DNA from: JAPLFM01 sp964650885
Lineage (GTDB): Bacteria; Bacteroidota; Ignavibacteria; Kapaibacteriales; UBA2268
Direction of reading: 5' to 3'
DNA: 64,000 bases
Assembly: GCA_964650885.1 (NCBI GenBank)
Contig: CAZYXG010000001.1
Span: 62,001 to 126,000 of the forward strand
Under the pieces are notes generated by a model that worked only from the letters and a program-made list of their open reading frames with translations, was not told the DNA's origin and ran no database searches. A program made the position numbers and the translations under genes. Below are positions 8,515-16,810 of the stretch, piece after piece (within the stretch, counting starts at the first letter, position 1; each line of letters starts with the position of its first letter).

Positions 8515-9530
8515 CAACTAATTTACCAAAGTTTTATTTCAAGAGTATTACATGGGGAACGTTTTTAGTCATTATTGGGTTTTACTTATTATTAAAAAAT
8601 AATTTTAACTTTAATTTTGATTTTGGATTTCTTTGGAATCTTTGGCCTTTGATTTTATTGCTAATTGGGTTGAAGTTAATAACTAAAGACAATTTGCTAA
8701 GAATGTTGATTGCATTTGCAAGAGGTTTAGTATATTCTTTAGTGTTGATTGGAATTATATCGAGTCAGAATTTCAGGGAACGAGTACACATTGGAAATTT
8801 CAGTAACATACATTACCAATTTTCAGATAGCCATAAAAAAGAAGAATCCGAAGAAAATAAAGTAACAGATTCACTTACATTAAGTATTGTTATTGAGGAG
8901 AACGGAAGGAAAAGTGTTCGACTTACTGATAGTGTGAAATTTGCCAAGTTTGATTTGGAAGCTGGTGCTGGAATTTACAAAATTAACAGTAATCAAAATT
9001 ATTTGATTTCAGTACCAAAATTTGTTAATAACGAAGATGATGATGACGACATAAAAGAAGATTTTGATGTGATAATGAATAAGGATTCTAGTAATTTTGA
9101 ATTCAAATATAGATTTCAAGGAAACTTGAAAAACAAGTCTAAATCACAGTCAAATTTTGAATTGAATACAAAGCCCATTTGGAGTCTGGATTTGAAATTT
9201 GGTGCTGGAAAGTTGGATTTGGATTTAAGTCAAAATATAATCAAAGATATTAATTTGGAAGCTGGAGCTTCTAGTGTGAATTTTAAATTGGGACAAATAG
9301 ATACAGTTTCTAATATTAGTATCTCAACTGGATTAGCTTCGGTATCGATTAATATCCCTAAAAACACTGCATGTTTTATTAAAACAGATATGGCCTTATC
9401 TGAGAAAAATTTTCCTAATTTTATTAGGTCAGGTGATTCTTTTAAAACAAAGAATTTTGACAAAGCAGAAAAGAAACTTTATATCACAATAGAAGGTGGC
9501 ATGAGTACTTATTCAATTAATTGGTACTAA
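8511..9530 (+). CDS. LiaF-like membrane protein with toast-rack domain
   Basis: Predicted inner-membrane sensor or regulator of 339 residues. Residues about 13-85 contain three or four hydrophobic helices of the DUF5668/LiaF_TM kind (WNLWPLILLLIGL is typical). The remainder is an extracytoplasmic beta-rich region with repeated strands such as FDLEAGAGIY, LDLKFGAGKLDLDL and INLEAGASSVNF, the pattern of the N-terminal toast_rack/DUF2154 family. A run of five Asp (NNEDDDDDIKED) interrupts it. It is translationally coupled to the PspC gene. In Firmicutes LiaF restrains a cell-envelope stress two-component system; no such histidine kinase gene is adjacent here, so the role is only inferred. Confidence 0.8.
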   Translation: MTTNLPKFYFKSITWGTFLVIIGFYLLLKNNFNFNFDFGFLWNLWPLILLLIGLKLITKDNLLRMLIAFARGLVYSLVLIGIISSQNFRERVHIGNFSNIHYQFSDSHKKEESEENKVTDSLTLSIVIEENGRKSVRLTDSVKFAKFDLEAGAGIYKINSNQNYLISVPKFVNNEDDDDDIKEDFDVIMNKDSSNFEFKYRFQGNLKNKSKSQSNFELNTKPIWSLDLKFGAGKLDLDLSQNIIKDINLEAGASSVNFKLGQIDTVSNISISTGLASVSINIPKNTACFIKTDMALSEKNFPNFIRSGDSFKTKNFDKAEKKLYITIEGGMSTYSINWY

Positions 9531-9550
9531 TTTAACAAAAGGTAAGAATT

Positions 9551-10894
9551 TTGAAATCAATCATTTACATAATTTACGTGATATTTTTTTCTATGCAAAT
9601 AAATGCAAAGGAGACAATAAACAAAGCAAAAATGGATAGCTTATTTGAAACTCTTGAGAGTAACAATAAAGTTATGGGTAGTGTAACTATAGTGAAAGGT
9701 AAAGACATTATTTACCAAAAATCCATTGGATATGCTGATTTTTTGAAAAAGCTTAAATCAAATAAAGAAACTCAATACAGAATAGGTTCAATTTCCAAAG
9801 TTTTCACAGCAGTAATGATTTTCCAATTGATTGAAGAAGAGAAATTACAATTAAATACACCTTTGGCTAAGTTCTTCCCACAGGTTCAAAATTCCGAAGC
9901 TATTACCATTGAAAATTTACTCCACCACAGAAGTGGGATTAAAAGTATTACTAATGAACCTGACTACTTGACTTGGTGTGTGAACCCTAAAAGTCAGACA
10001 GAGATTTTGGAATTGATTTCCAGAGATATGCCTAGTTTTGAGCCGAATGAATATGCTGAATATAGCAATTCAAATTTTATTCTCTTAGGGTATATAATTG
10101 AAAAAGTCACTAAAAATAATTACTCAAGTGAGCTTAAAAATAGAATTGTTGATAAAATTGATTTAGAAAGCACCTATTTCGGCAGCAAGATAAATACTAT
10201 TAAGAATCAAGCATCATCTTATGAATTTGATGGAGAATCTTGGAAATTGAGCCAAGAAACTGATATGAGCATTCCTGGTGGAGCAGGAGCTATTGTTTCG
10301 ACAACTGAAGATTTGACTAAGTTTATAACTAATTTATTCAATAATAAGTTAGTTAATGCTAATTCACTCGATAAAATGAAAGAAATTCAAGATGGCTTAG
10401 GTATGGGTTTGATAAAGTATCCCTTTTACGAAAAGTATGCTTATGGCCACGATGGTTCAATTGATGATTTTTCATCGCATCTTTCATATTTCCCAAAAGA
10501 AGGATATGCTTTTGCCATGACTACAAATGGTTTGGACTATTCTCAAAATGATATTCTAGTAGGTGTTTTAAGCATTCTATTTGAAAAACTATTTGAAAAA
10601 CCATACGTTTTGCCAACTTTTGTACAAATTGATTTTACTCAAGAGGAGCTTGAAAAATATTGCGGAACATATAGTTCCGTTGAAATTCCTCTAAAAATGA
10701 CAATTACAAAAACAAAAAAAGGACTGATTGCACAAGCAACTGGACAATCTGAATTCAAGTTAGAATCAAAATCTAAAGAAACTTTTCAATTTCCTCCAGC
10801 AAAAATTGAATTAATTTTTGATTTAACTGATAAAACTTCAATAAAAAACTTCACTTTAAAACAATCTGGTACATCTTATAAATTCACGAAATAG
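9551..10894 (+). CDS. Secreted serine hydrolase, class C beta-lactamase/esterase family
   Basis: Exported hydrolase of the penicillin-binding-protein/AmpC-like superfamily; the substrate (peptide, ester or D-amino-acid peptide) is unknown. Residues 1-19 are a signal peptide. Catalytic motifs are SxxK at Ser80-Lys83 (RIGSISKVF), Tyr171-Ser-Asn (AEYSNSNF) and His300-Asp-Gly (YGHDGS) in place of KTG. Residues about 345-447 form the C-terminal lipocalin-like DUF3471-type domain. The start is TTG, chosen because the signal peptide begins there and no ATG precedes the mature region; an AAAGGT element lies a few bases upstream. Spacing of 20 bases after the LiaF-like gene suggests cotranscription. 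AmpC-type resistance is not implied. Confidence 0.88.
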   Translation: MKSIIYIIYVIFFSMQINAKETINKAKMDSLFETLESNNKVMGSVTIVKGKDIIYQKSIGYADFLKKLKSNKETQYRIGSISKVFTAVMIFQLIEEEKLQLNTPLAKFFPQVQNSEAITIENLLHHRSGIKSITNEPDYLTWCVNPKSQTEILELISRDMPSFEPNEYAEYSNSNFILLGYIIEKVTKNNYSSELKNRIVDKIDLESTYFGSKINTIKNQASSYEFDGESWKLSQETDMSIPGGAGAIVSTTEDLTKFITNLFNNKLVNANSLDKMKEIQDGLGMGLIKYPFYEKYAYGHDGSIDDFSSHLSYFPKEGYAFAMTTNGLDYSQNDILVGVLSILFEKLFEKPYVLPTFVQIDFTQEELEKYCGTYSSVEIPLKMTITKTKKGLIAQATGQSEFKLESKSKETFQFPPAKIELIFDLTDKTSIKNFTLKQSGTSYKFTK

Positions 10895-11068
10895 ATAACA
10901 AGTCAAACTAAATAATATTTTAGATGAGGTTTGTCAATAAGTATGGAAAAAAATGACTACAATTAGCCATTATTTCAATTTATCCTTTCTCTATTAAATC
11001 TTTTTTGCTTAATTTAAGTCAAAATAAAAAGTTAGTTTGTAAATTCAATTTTATTTAGACTTAAATCA

Positions 11069-12520
11069 ATGGCCAATCCGAACACTCTTGAAAATTATAC
11101 AATTGTAGTTATTGAAGATGATACTTTAGTAAACTCAACAATTCGCAGTATCTTAACTCAGAAATATAGTAGAGTTGAGACTTTTACTGACTCTATGGAA
11201 GCTCAAGAAGAGTTAGCAAATATAAATCCTGATTTGATTTTGTTAGACATATTTTTAGGTCACGAAAATGGTTTGGATTTGCTAGAAAAATTCAGAAAAC
11301 AGGGGTTGAATATGCCTGTGATTATGATGACTGCATTTTCAGATATAAAAATGGCTGTGAGAGCAATGAAGCTTGGAGCAGAAGATTTTATTGTTAAGCC
11401 ATTGGATTTGGAACAGTTAGAAATATCAATTGAGAAAGCTCTAGATAACTTACAAACTAGACGACAAGTTCAGTTCCTTTCGGAACAATTAAAAGAAGAT
11501 AGACCTTCTGAAATACTTGGCAATTCAGATGAAATGCGTAGAGCTCTTGAGATGGCTAAAATGTATAGCAAAGCAGATGATACAACAGTACTAATTTTAG
11601 GTGAGTCTGGAACTGGTAAAGAACTTACTGCTAGCTATATTCACGATAATTCTGCAAGAAAAAAAGGTGCATTCGTAACTATCAACTGTGGTGCAATTCC
11701 TAAAGAACTAGCTGAAAGTGAATTATTCGGTCACGAGAAAGGTGCTTTTACTGGTGCACACGATAGAAGAATTGGGCGATTCGAACAAGCAAATAATGGT
11801 ACAATCTTGCTTGATGAAGTTGGTGAGTTAAGTTTAGATTTGCAAGTGAAACTTTTGAGAGTTTTGCAAGAAAGGAAATTCTTTAGACTTGGTGGTTCGA
11901 AAGAAATCACAGTGAATGTGAGAGTAATTGCTGCAACAAATAAAGATTTAGAAAAATTGATAGAAGAAGAAAGATTTAGAGAAGATTTATTTTATAGATT
12001 GAATGTGGCTACAATCACTTTACCTCCTTTGAGAGATAGAGGTAACGATGTGGTTTCTTTGGCTACTGCTTTTGTGAATAGGTTCAATAAGAAATTTGCT
12101 AAAAACATAACTGGTTTCACAAAAGAAGCAAACGAAATATTGCTAAGATACAAATGGAAAGGAAATATCCGTGAATTGATGAATGTGATAGAAAGAGTTG
12201 TTCTTTTAGAAACTGGAACTGTGATTACTAAGGAATCTTTGGATTTCTTGAAAGTAGATGGTATTAAGGAAGTAATTAATTCTACTTCACCAACTGGTGT
12301 GAAGCAAGTAATAGAAATTGAGGAAGGTAATCACATACTTAAAATATCGACAAATGGTGTAGGTTATGGCGATGTAGTTAAGGATTTGATAATTCAAACA
12401 CTTAAGATATCGAATGGTAATCAAATACAAGCGGCGAAAATATTGGGTATTTCGAGAGCTAAATTGCGATACAGAATGGAACAATTGGGTATAAATGTTT
12501 CAGGTAAAATAATCTCATAA
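11069..12520 (+). CDS. Sigma-54-dependent response regulator, NtrC family
   Basis: Transcription activator of 483 residues working with sigma-54 RNA polymerase. The receiver domain (about 10-125) has the acidic pair EDD, the phosphoacceptor Asp60 in LLLDIFLG and the conserved Lys in VKPLD. The AAA+ domain (about 147-375) has Walker A GESGTGKE at 178-185, the sigma-54 contact loop GAFTGA at 225-230 and Walker B ILLDEV. The C terminus is a Fis-type helix-turn-helix (NQIQAAKILGISRAKLRYRM). It starts the rightward signalling operon, only 5 bases before the HEAT-like gene, so its activity may be tied to the chemosensory genes. A cognate histidine kinase is not encoded next to it. The 174 bases upstream show no confident promoter. 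Confidence 0.95.
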   Translation: MANPNTLENYTIVVIEDDTLVNSTIRSILTQKYSRVETFTDSMEAQEELANINPDLILLDIFLGHENGLDLLEKFRKQGLNMPVIMMTAFSDIKMAVRAMKLGAEDFIVKPLDLEQLEISIEKALDNLQTRRQVQFLSEQLKEDRPSEILGNSDEMRRALEMAKMYSKADDTTVLILGESGTGKELTASYIHDNSARKKGAFVTINCGAIPKELAESELFGHEKGAFTGAHDRRIGRFEQANNGTILLDEVGELSLDLQVKLLRVLQERKFFRLGGSKEITVNVRVIAATNKDLEKLIEEERFREDLFYRLNVATITLPPLRDRGNDVVSLATAFVNRFNKKFAKNITGFTKEANEILLRYKWKGNIRELMNVIERVVLLETGTVITKESLDFLKVDGIKEVINSTSPTGVKQVIEIEEGNHILKISTNGVGYGDVVKDLIIQTLKISNGNQIQAAKILGISRAKLRYRMEQLGINVSGKIIS

Positions 12521-12525
12521 GAATA

Positions 12526-13776
12526 ATGACTGAAGAAATAAACAAAAGAATAACTTTGATAGAAGATATAGTATCAACTAGTCTTTTTAATGAAGACACA
12601 ATTGAAATAATCATTGATGGCATTATGTCTGGAGATGAAATTTTACAAAGTGTTTCAGCAATGGCTATTAATTCTCTACCAGATGAATTAAAAACACAAG
12701 CTTCGAATATGCTTGTAGCCGAAATTGAAAACGATAACATAGCGGTTAGGAATCTAGTAGCTGAATGTTTGCAAAGTTTAGGTGAGTATTCAATAAATGA
12801 TTTGCTTAAATATCTAAAAAGTGAAAATTACGATACTCGTAAGTTTGCTTGCGATTTATTAGGGTTAATAGCAGACAGTTCAATTTATAAAGAAATTGAA
12901 CCATTATTAGATGATATAGATTTGAATGTAGTGCTATCTGCAATTGAAACTTTAGGAAATATAGGCAGCAAAGAAAGTGTTGATGTAATTATTTCTAAAT
13001 ATGCAGATAATGATGCAACAAATGCAACAATCCTTGAATCATTAGGGAAAATTGAATCTGATAAAGCTATTGATTTTATTGTTGGTAAGATTGAAGATGA
13101 TAACGAGCTTATTAAAATTTGTGCAATAGATTCTTTGGCGAATTGTGGTAAGGATCAATCAATTTGTGATTTATTGATGAAACAAATTCCTAAATCATCG
13201 GAATTATTGATTGGAGTTATTTTAAAGACAATTTATGCAATTGCTAATAAAATTGATTACGAAGTGATATTGCCAGAGAACTTCAGAGTTTATTCGATTG
13301 CTTCTTTGAAAGATGAAGATAAAGATATACGAATAGCAGCTTTGCTTTCGCTGGGGCAAAAATACACAGAAAATGAAGTAGAATTTATTTTCAATGAGTT
13401 AGATTTTGATAACCATTTACTTTTGGAACTATTTTTCTTTAACTTAATTAGTTACAATGATGAAAATATTCTAGAGAAGATAATAAATACTGTTTTGGCT
13501 GGCAATCAACAGTTATCAATTTTAGAAATTTTTACCATATTTTCATCGTTTTGGAATTCTATTCCGCTTTACAAACGAATTGTTTGTTTTAAAATAATTC
13601 TGAATTACTTGATTAGTGAAAATACAAGCAGAGCTTATGATTTGTATGATTACTTCTGGAGTATGGATAGTGAAGCAGTTGAAAGTGTTATAATTGAAAT
13701 GAAGAACAGTGAAGATTCAGAAAGAATCAACCAATTTTTAAGTCAAAAATTGATTGAATACCAAAACTTAAGTTAA
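12526..13776 (+). CDS. HEAT-like repeat protein
   Basis: Soluble 416-residue protein without signal or membrane segment. Residues about 20-290 consist of tandem helical repeats of roughly 30 residues with the HEAT signature, for example AVRNLVAECLQSLGEYSI, DTRKFACDLLGLIAD, NVVLSAIETLGNIGS, LIKICAIDSLANCGK and DIRIAALLSLGQKY. The C-terminal third is helical but less regular. HEAT repeats form a curved scaffold for protein binding; no enzymatic motif is seen. Placement between a sigma-54 regulator (5 bases) and cheR (20 bases) in one operon suggests a scaffold for the chemosensory array or its output, which is inference only. Confidence 0.8.
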   Translation: MTEEINKRITLIEDIVSTSLFNEDTIEIIIDGIMSGDEILQSVSAMAINSLPDELKTQASNMLVAEIENDNIAVRNLVAECLQSLGEYSINDLLKYLKSENYDTRKFACDLLGLIADSSIYKEIEPLLDDIDLNVVLSAIETLGNIGSKESVDVIISKYADNDATNATILESLGKIESDKAIDFIVGKIEDDNELIKICAIDSLANCGKDQSICDLLMKQIPKSSELLIGVILKTIYAIANKIDYEVILPENFRVYSIASLKDEDKDIRIAALLSLGQKYTENEVEFIFNELDFDNHLLLELFFFNLISYNDENILEKIINTVLAGNQQLSILEIFTIFSSFWNSIPLYKRIVCFKIILNYLISENTSRAYDLYDYFWSMDSEAVESVIIEMKNSEDSERINQFLSQKLIEYQNLS

Positions 13777-13796
13777 TTTTAATAAAAACAAAAAGA

Positions 13797-14732
13797 ATGT
13801 CAGATTTATTTAAATTTAAATTTCAAAAAAGCAGCACAACTCCTAGCGAACAAACAGCTGGGGCAAAACCTGTCACTATAGAAACTTCAATGAAGCTTGA
13901 AACATTTGTAAAAATGCGAGAGTTGATTTATAAGTTTTGTGGTATATATTACACTGACTCTAAAAAATATTTACTAGAAGGTAGAATTTCTAAGAGATTA
14001 CCAATCTTGAAAATAACTACATTTGAAGAATATTACAATTTTATATCTTCTTCTGTTAGCAATAGAGAAGAGTTGAATCAATTGTTTATTGCGGTAACGA
14101 TAAATGAAACTTATTTTTTCAGAGCAGAACAGCAATTTGATGGTTTAGAGAAAATACTTATACCAGAAATAATTAAGAGAAAAAAAGTTACTGGTGATAA
14201 AGTTTTTAAAATTTGGAGTGCTGCATCTTCAAGTGGTGAGGAAGCTTATACTCTTGCAATTATTATTAAAGATAGAATTCAGCCCTTGTTTCCAGGCATT
14301 GAATTTCAAATAATAGCAACTGACATTAACACAAATGTAATAGATGCAGCTAAAAAAGGTATTTATAAAGATTATGCAGTCAGAAATATTAAGCCAAATC
14401 TACTTAAAAAATATTTCAAACAAGACGGTACAAGCTATGTTTTAGATGATAGTATCAGAAATATGGTGAAATTTCAACAGTTGAATCTTTATGATACTTT
14501 TGCGATGCGCAATATGAAAAATATTGATGTTATTTTTTGTTGTAACGTTTTAATTTACTTCGATACAGTAAGTAAACAAAAAGTAGTTCAGTCTCTCTAC
14601 GATTCGCTAGGACAAGGCGGTTATTTGTTTATTGGTTATTCTGAGTCGTTACATGGGATAACAAAGTCATTTAAACTTATCCATTTAGATAAAGCAATGG
14701 TTTACAAGAAATTATTGCCAAACGAAAATTAA
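13797..14732 (+). CDS. cheR: Chemotaxis protein methyltransferase CheR
   Basis: Methylates glutamates on chemoreceptors with S-adenosylmethionine, giving adaptation. Residues about 30-90 are the helical N-terminal CheR domain. The catalytic domain follows with ITVNETYFFR-like TINETYFFRA at 101-110, the SAM loop IWSAASSSGEEAYTLA at 139-154, the acidic IIATDIN and the CCNVLIYFD strand. Length is 311 residues; the first 30 residues are a low-complexity extension rich in Ser and Thr. No methylesterase CheB and no receptor gene are in this operon, so the counterpart activity must lie elsewhere or be absent. Position in the che operon and intact motifs make the call firm. Confidence 0.95.
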   Translation: MSDLFKFKFQKSSTTPSEQTAGAKPVTIETSMKLETFVKMRELIYKFCGIYYTDSKKYLLEGRISKRLPILKITTFEEYYNFISSSVSNREELNQLFIAVTINETYFFRAEQQFDGLEKILIPEIIKRKKVTGDKVFKIWSAASSSGEEAYTLAIIIKDRIQPLFPGIEFQIIATDINTNVIDAAKKGIYKDYAVRNIKPNLLKKYFKQDGTSYVLDDSIRNMVKFQQLNLYDTFAMRNMKNIDVIFCCNVLIYFDTVSKQKVVQSLYDSLGQGGYLFIGYSESLHGITKSFKLIHLDKAMVYKKLLPNEN

Positions 14733-14745
14733 TAAAAAAAGAATT

Positions 14746-15114
14746 ATGAATAAGAAAATATTGATAGTTGATGATTCAGCAACAATTAGAAATTTATTAA
14801 AACTTGCTTTAAAGTTAGATGGCTACGAAATTGCAAGTGCAATAGATGGGCAAGATGCTTTAGAAAAACTTGGTAAAATTAACGTTGATATGTTAATAAC
14901 TGACCTAAATATGCCGAATATGGATGGTAGGGAGTTAATAAGGAATGTTAGAGAAATTCCTGAGTTTGCAAATCTCCCAATAATTGTTCTTTCTTCTCTT
15001 AGTTCGGCTAAAGATATTTCAAATACAATGGAAATTGGTGCAGATTCTTATGTAACCAAGCCATTTGATAATTTGAAGCTAAGAGCTGAAATTGCAAAAT
15101 TTTTAAAAGATTAA
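14746..15114 (+). CDS. Single-domain response regulator (CheY-like, first copy)
   Basis: Stand-alone receiver domain of 122 residues. It has the acidic pair VDDS at 9-10, phosphoacceptor Asp53 in LITDLNMPNMDG, Ser at the switch position in VLSSLSS and Lys105 in VTKPFD, so it should be phosphorylatable. It lies 13 bases after cheR and 24 bases before the second CheY. It differs from the second copy in the region after the phosphorylation site (DLNMPNMDG instead of DWNMPKVTG), so the two may have different targets. It could act as a phosphate sink or as an output for a different complex; sequence alone does not decide. Confidence 0.93.
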   Translation: MNKKILIVDDSATIRNLLKLALKLDGYEIASAIDGQDALEKLGKINVDMLITDLNMPNMDGRELIRNVREIPEFANLPIIVLSSLSSAKDISNTMEIGADSYVTKPFDNLKLRAEIAKFLKD

Positions 15115-15138
15115 TTAAGTAAATAATGGGAAATAAAT

Positions 15139-15513
15139 ATGAGATTCCTTGTTGTAGATGATTCGCCTACTATGAGACGAATAGTAATTAATGCCTTGAA
15201 GACTTTTGAGTACAATGACTTTTTGGAAGCTGGCGATGGTGATGAAGCATTAAAACAATTAGAAGAACACAAAGTTGATTTTGTGATAACTGATTGGAAT
15301 ATGCCTAAAGTAACTGGTTTGGAGTTAACTAAGGCAATTCGCTCAAATGAATCGTTGATGCATTTACCTATATTAATGGTTACTACACGCGGTTTAAAAT
15401 CTGACATTATTGAAGCTTTGAAAGCCAAAGTTAATAATTATGTGGTTAAACCTTTCACTCCTCAAATTTTAAAAGAAAAGTTAGATGCAATTCTAGCAGC
15501 ATTAAATAGATAA
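15139..15513 (+). CDS. cheY: Chemotaxis response regulator CheY (second copy)
   Basis: Receiver-only protein of 124 residues. Key residues are Asp7-Asp8, phosphoacceptor Asp52 in ITDWNMPKVTGLEL, Thr82/Thr83 in MVTTRG and Lys104 in VVKPFT. The DWNMP string with the following GLEL matches enterobacterial CheY (SDWNMPNMDGLELL) more closely than the first copy does, so this is the better candidate for the motor- or output-binding CheY. It is 23 bases before the CheZ-like gene. Phosphorylation by the CheA encoded two genes downstream is the natural expectation. Confidence 0.94.
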   Translation: MRFLVVDDSPTMRRIVINALKTFEYNDFLEAGDGDEALKQLEEHKVDFVITDWNMPKVTGLELTKAIRSNESLMHLPILMVTTRGLKSDIIEALKAKVNNYVVKPFTPQILKEKLDAILAALNR

Positions 15514-15536
15514 TAACAAAATAACCGAGTGTTTAA

Positions 15537-16796
15537 ATGCAAGAAAAAGATATAAATTTACTTCTTCAAAAAGCTGAAGAATTGAAAGCATTATTTGTTT
15601 TAGGACAAAGGGTTATACCATTTTTGGAAGAGATATTTATTTTTATTAAAGAAATACAACCTCTTTTTGACCAAATTAATGTTTCTATTCAAGAAAATTT
15701 AAAGAAAATTCCTGGTGCTGGTGAGCAACTATCCAAAGTAACTGAAGCTAATGAAATGGCTACTAATGAGATTATGGATACTGTTGATGGCGTAATCTTT
15801 AAAGCTGATATTATTGAGAAAAACTTTTTAAAAATAAATAATGAACATGATAAGAGCTTAACAAATGCTATCAAGCTTTTAGAAATTATTTATAAAGGAA
15901 TTGAAAAAAATAGCAATTTGCAAGCAATTCTACCACAATTAGCTTCTTCAATAAATGCACTTAAAGGTAGTAATAATGAAGAACTTAATAATGTTTTAAA
16001 AAATAACAAAGATGTTTTGAATGGCATAAGAAACGATGCAAGTTCAATAATGATTTCTCTTCAAGTTCAGGATATAACGGCTCAGCAATTGGCAGCTGTG
16101 AATCACATGTTGTTTACAATTCAAGATAAACTTGGTGGAATTTTAAAACACTTCCAAAATACAGATTTGACTTCAATACCTGGAAATGACAATCCATTTA
16201 ATGATACAATGAATATTTCTATGATGCATCGAGAGATTGCTTTCGATCCAATTGCTGTAGATGCACTTGCGAAAGATGGCAATAGACAAGAAAATGTAGA
16301 TGATTTAATCAATGCACATTTATCTGGAAATATTGATATTAATGCTACGAGTGAAGATGAATCGTTTGATTCAAATGATATTGATGCAATGTTTAACGGT
16401 CAAATTGCTGAAACTATTGAATCTAATGCTCCAATTTCTATTCCTTCGATTACATTGACTGAGGAAGAAAATGAAGATGATGAAATTGATATCGATGCTT
16501 TATTTAGTACAGCGGCTCAAAATAATGCCACTACCACTAATGATAACGTAAATAATATCACTTTGGATGGAGATTTAGATGAACCAATTGACCCTAATGA
16601 TTTAGATGCTTTATTTGCAAGCAATAATACTGACTCTGATTTAGACAATTCTAGTAATTCTGACGATAATCAATCTTCTGATACTGAAGATATTGATAAA
16701 ACTGCCGAAAATGATGTTTTGAGTAATTTGGATGATGTTGAAGATGATTCCCAATTCTCCCAAGATGATATTGACGCAATGTTTGGCAATTTATAA
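15537..16796 (+). CDS. CheZ-like CheY-P phosphatase with repeated CheY-docking-type motifs
   Basis: Likely accelerates dephosphorylation of CheY-P. Residues about 1-210 are helical, and SLQVQDITAQQ at 174-184 matches the CheZ active site QDLTGQ: Asp179 and Gln183 fall on the catalytic Asp143/Gln147 of E. coli CheZ with identical spacing. Residues 220-419 are an acidic, disordered tail carrying four short repeats: SNDIDAMF (279-286), EIDIDALF (316-323), PNDLDALF (353-360) and SQDDIDAMFGNL (408-419), with a weaker ENVDDLI near 252. The last resembles the C-terminal CheY-binding peptide of CheZ, and all resemble the FliM N-terminal EIDALL peptide. E. coli CheZ is 214 residues with one such peptide. 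Context between cheY and cheA supports the call. Confidence 0.78.
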   Translation: MQEKDINLLLQKAEELKALFVLGQRVIPFLEEIFIFIKEIQPLFDQINVSIQENLKKIPGAGEQLSKVTEANEMATNEIMDTVDGVIFKADIIEKNFLKINNEHDKSLTNAIKLLEIIYKGIEKNSNLQAILPQLASSINALKGSNNEELNNVLKNNKDVLNGIRNDASSIMISLQVQDITAQQLAAVNHMLFTIQDKLGGILKHFQNTDLTSIPGNDNPFNDTMNISMMHREIAFDPIAVDALAKDGNRQENVDDLINAHLSGNIDINATSEDESFDSNDIDAMFNGQIAETIESNAPISIPSITLTEEENEDDEIDIDALFSTAAQNNATTTNDNVNNITLDGDLDEPIDPNDLDALFASNNTDSDLDNSSNSDDNQSSDTEDIDKTAENDVLSNLDDVEDDSQFSQDDIDAMFGNL

Positions 16797-16810
16797 ACAA
16801 AGAGACGACT

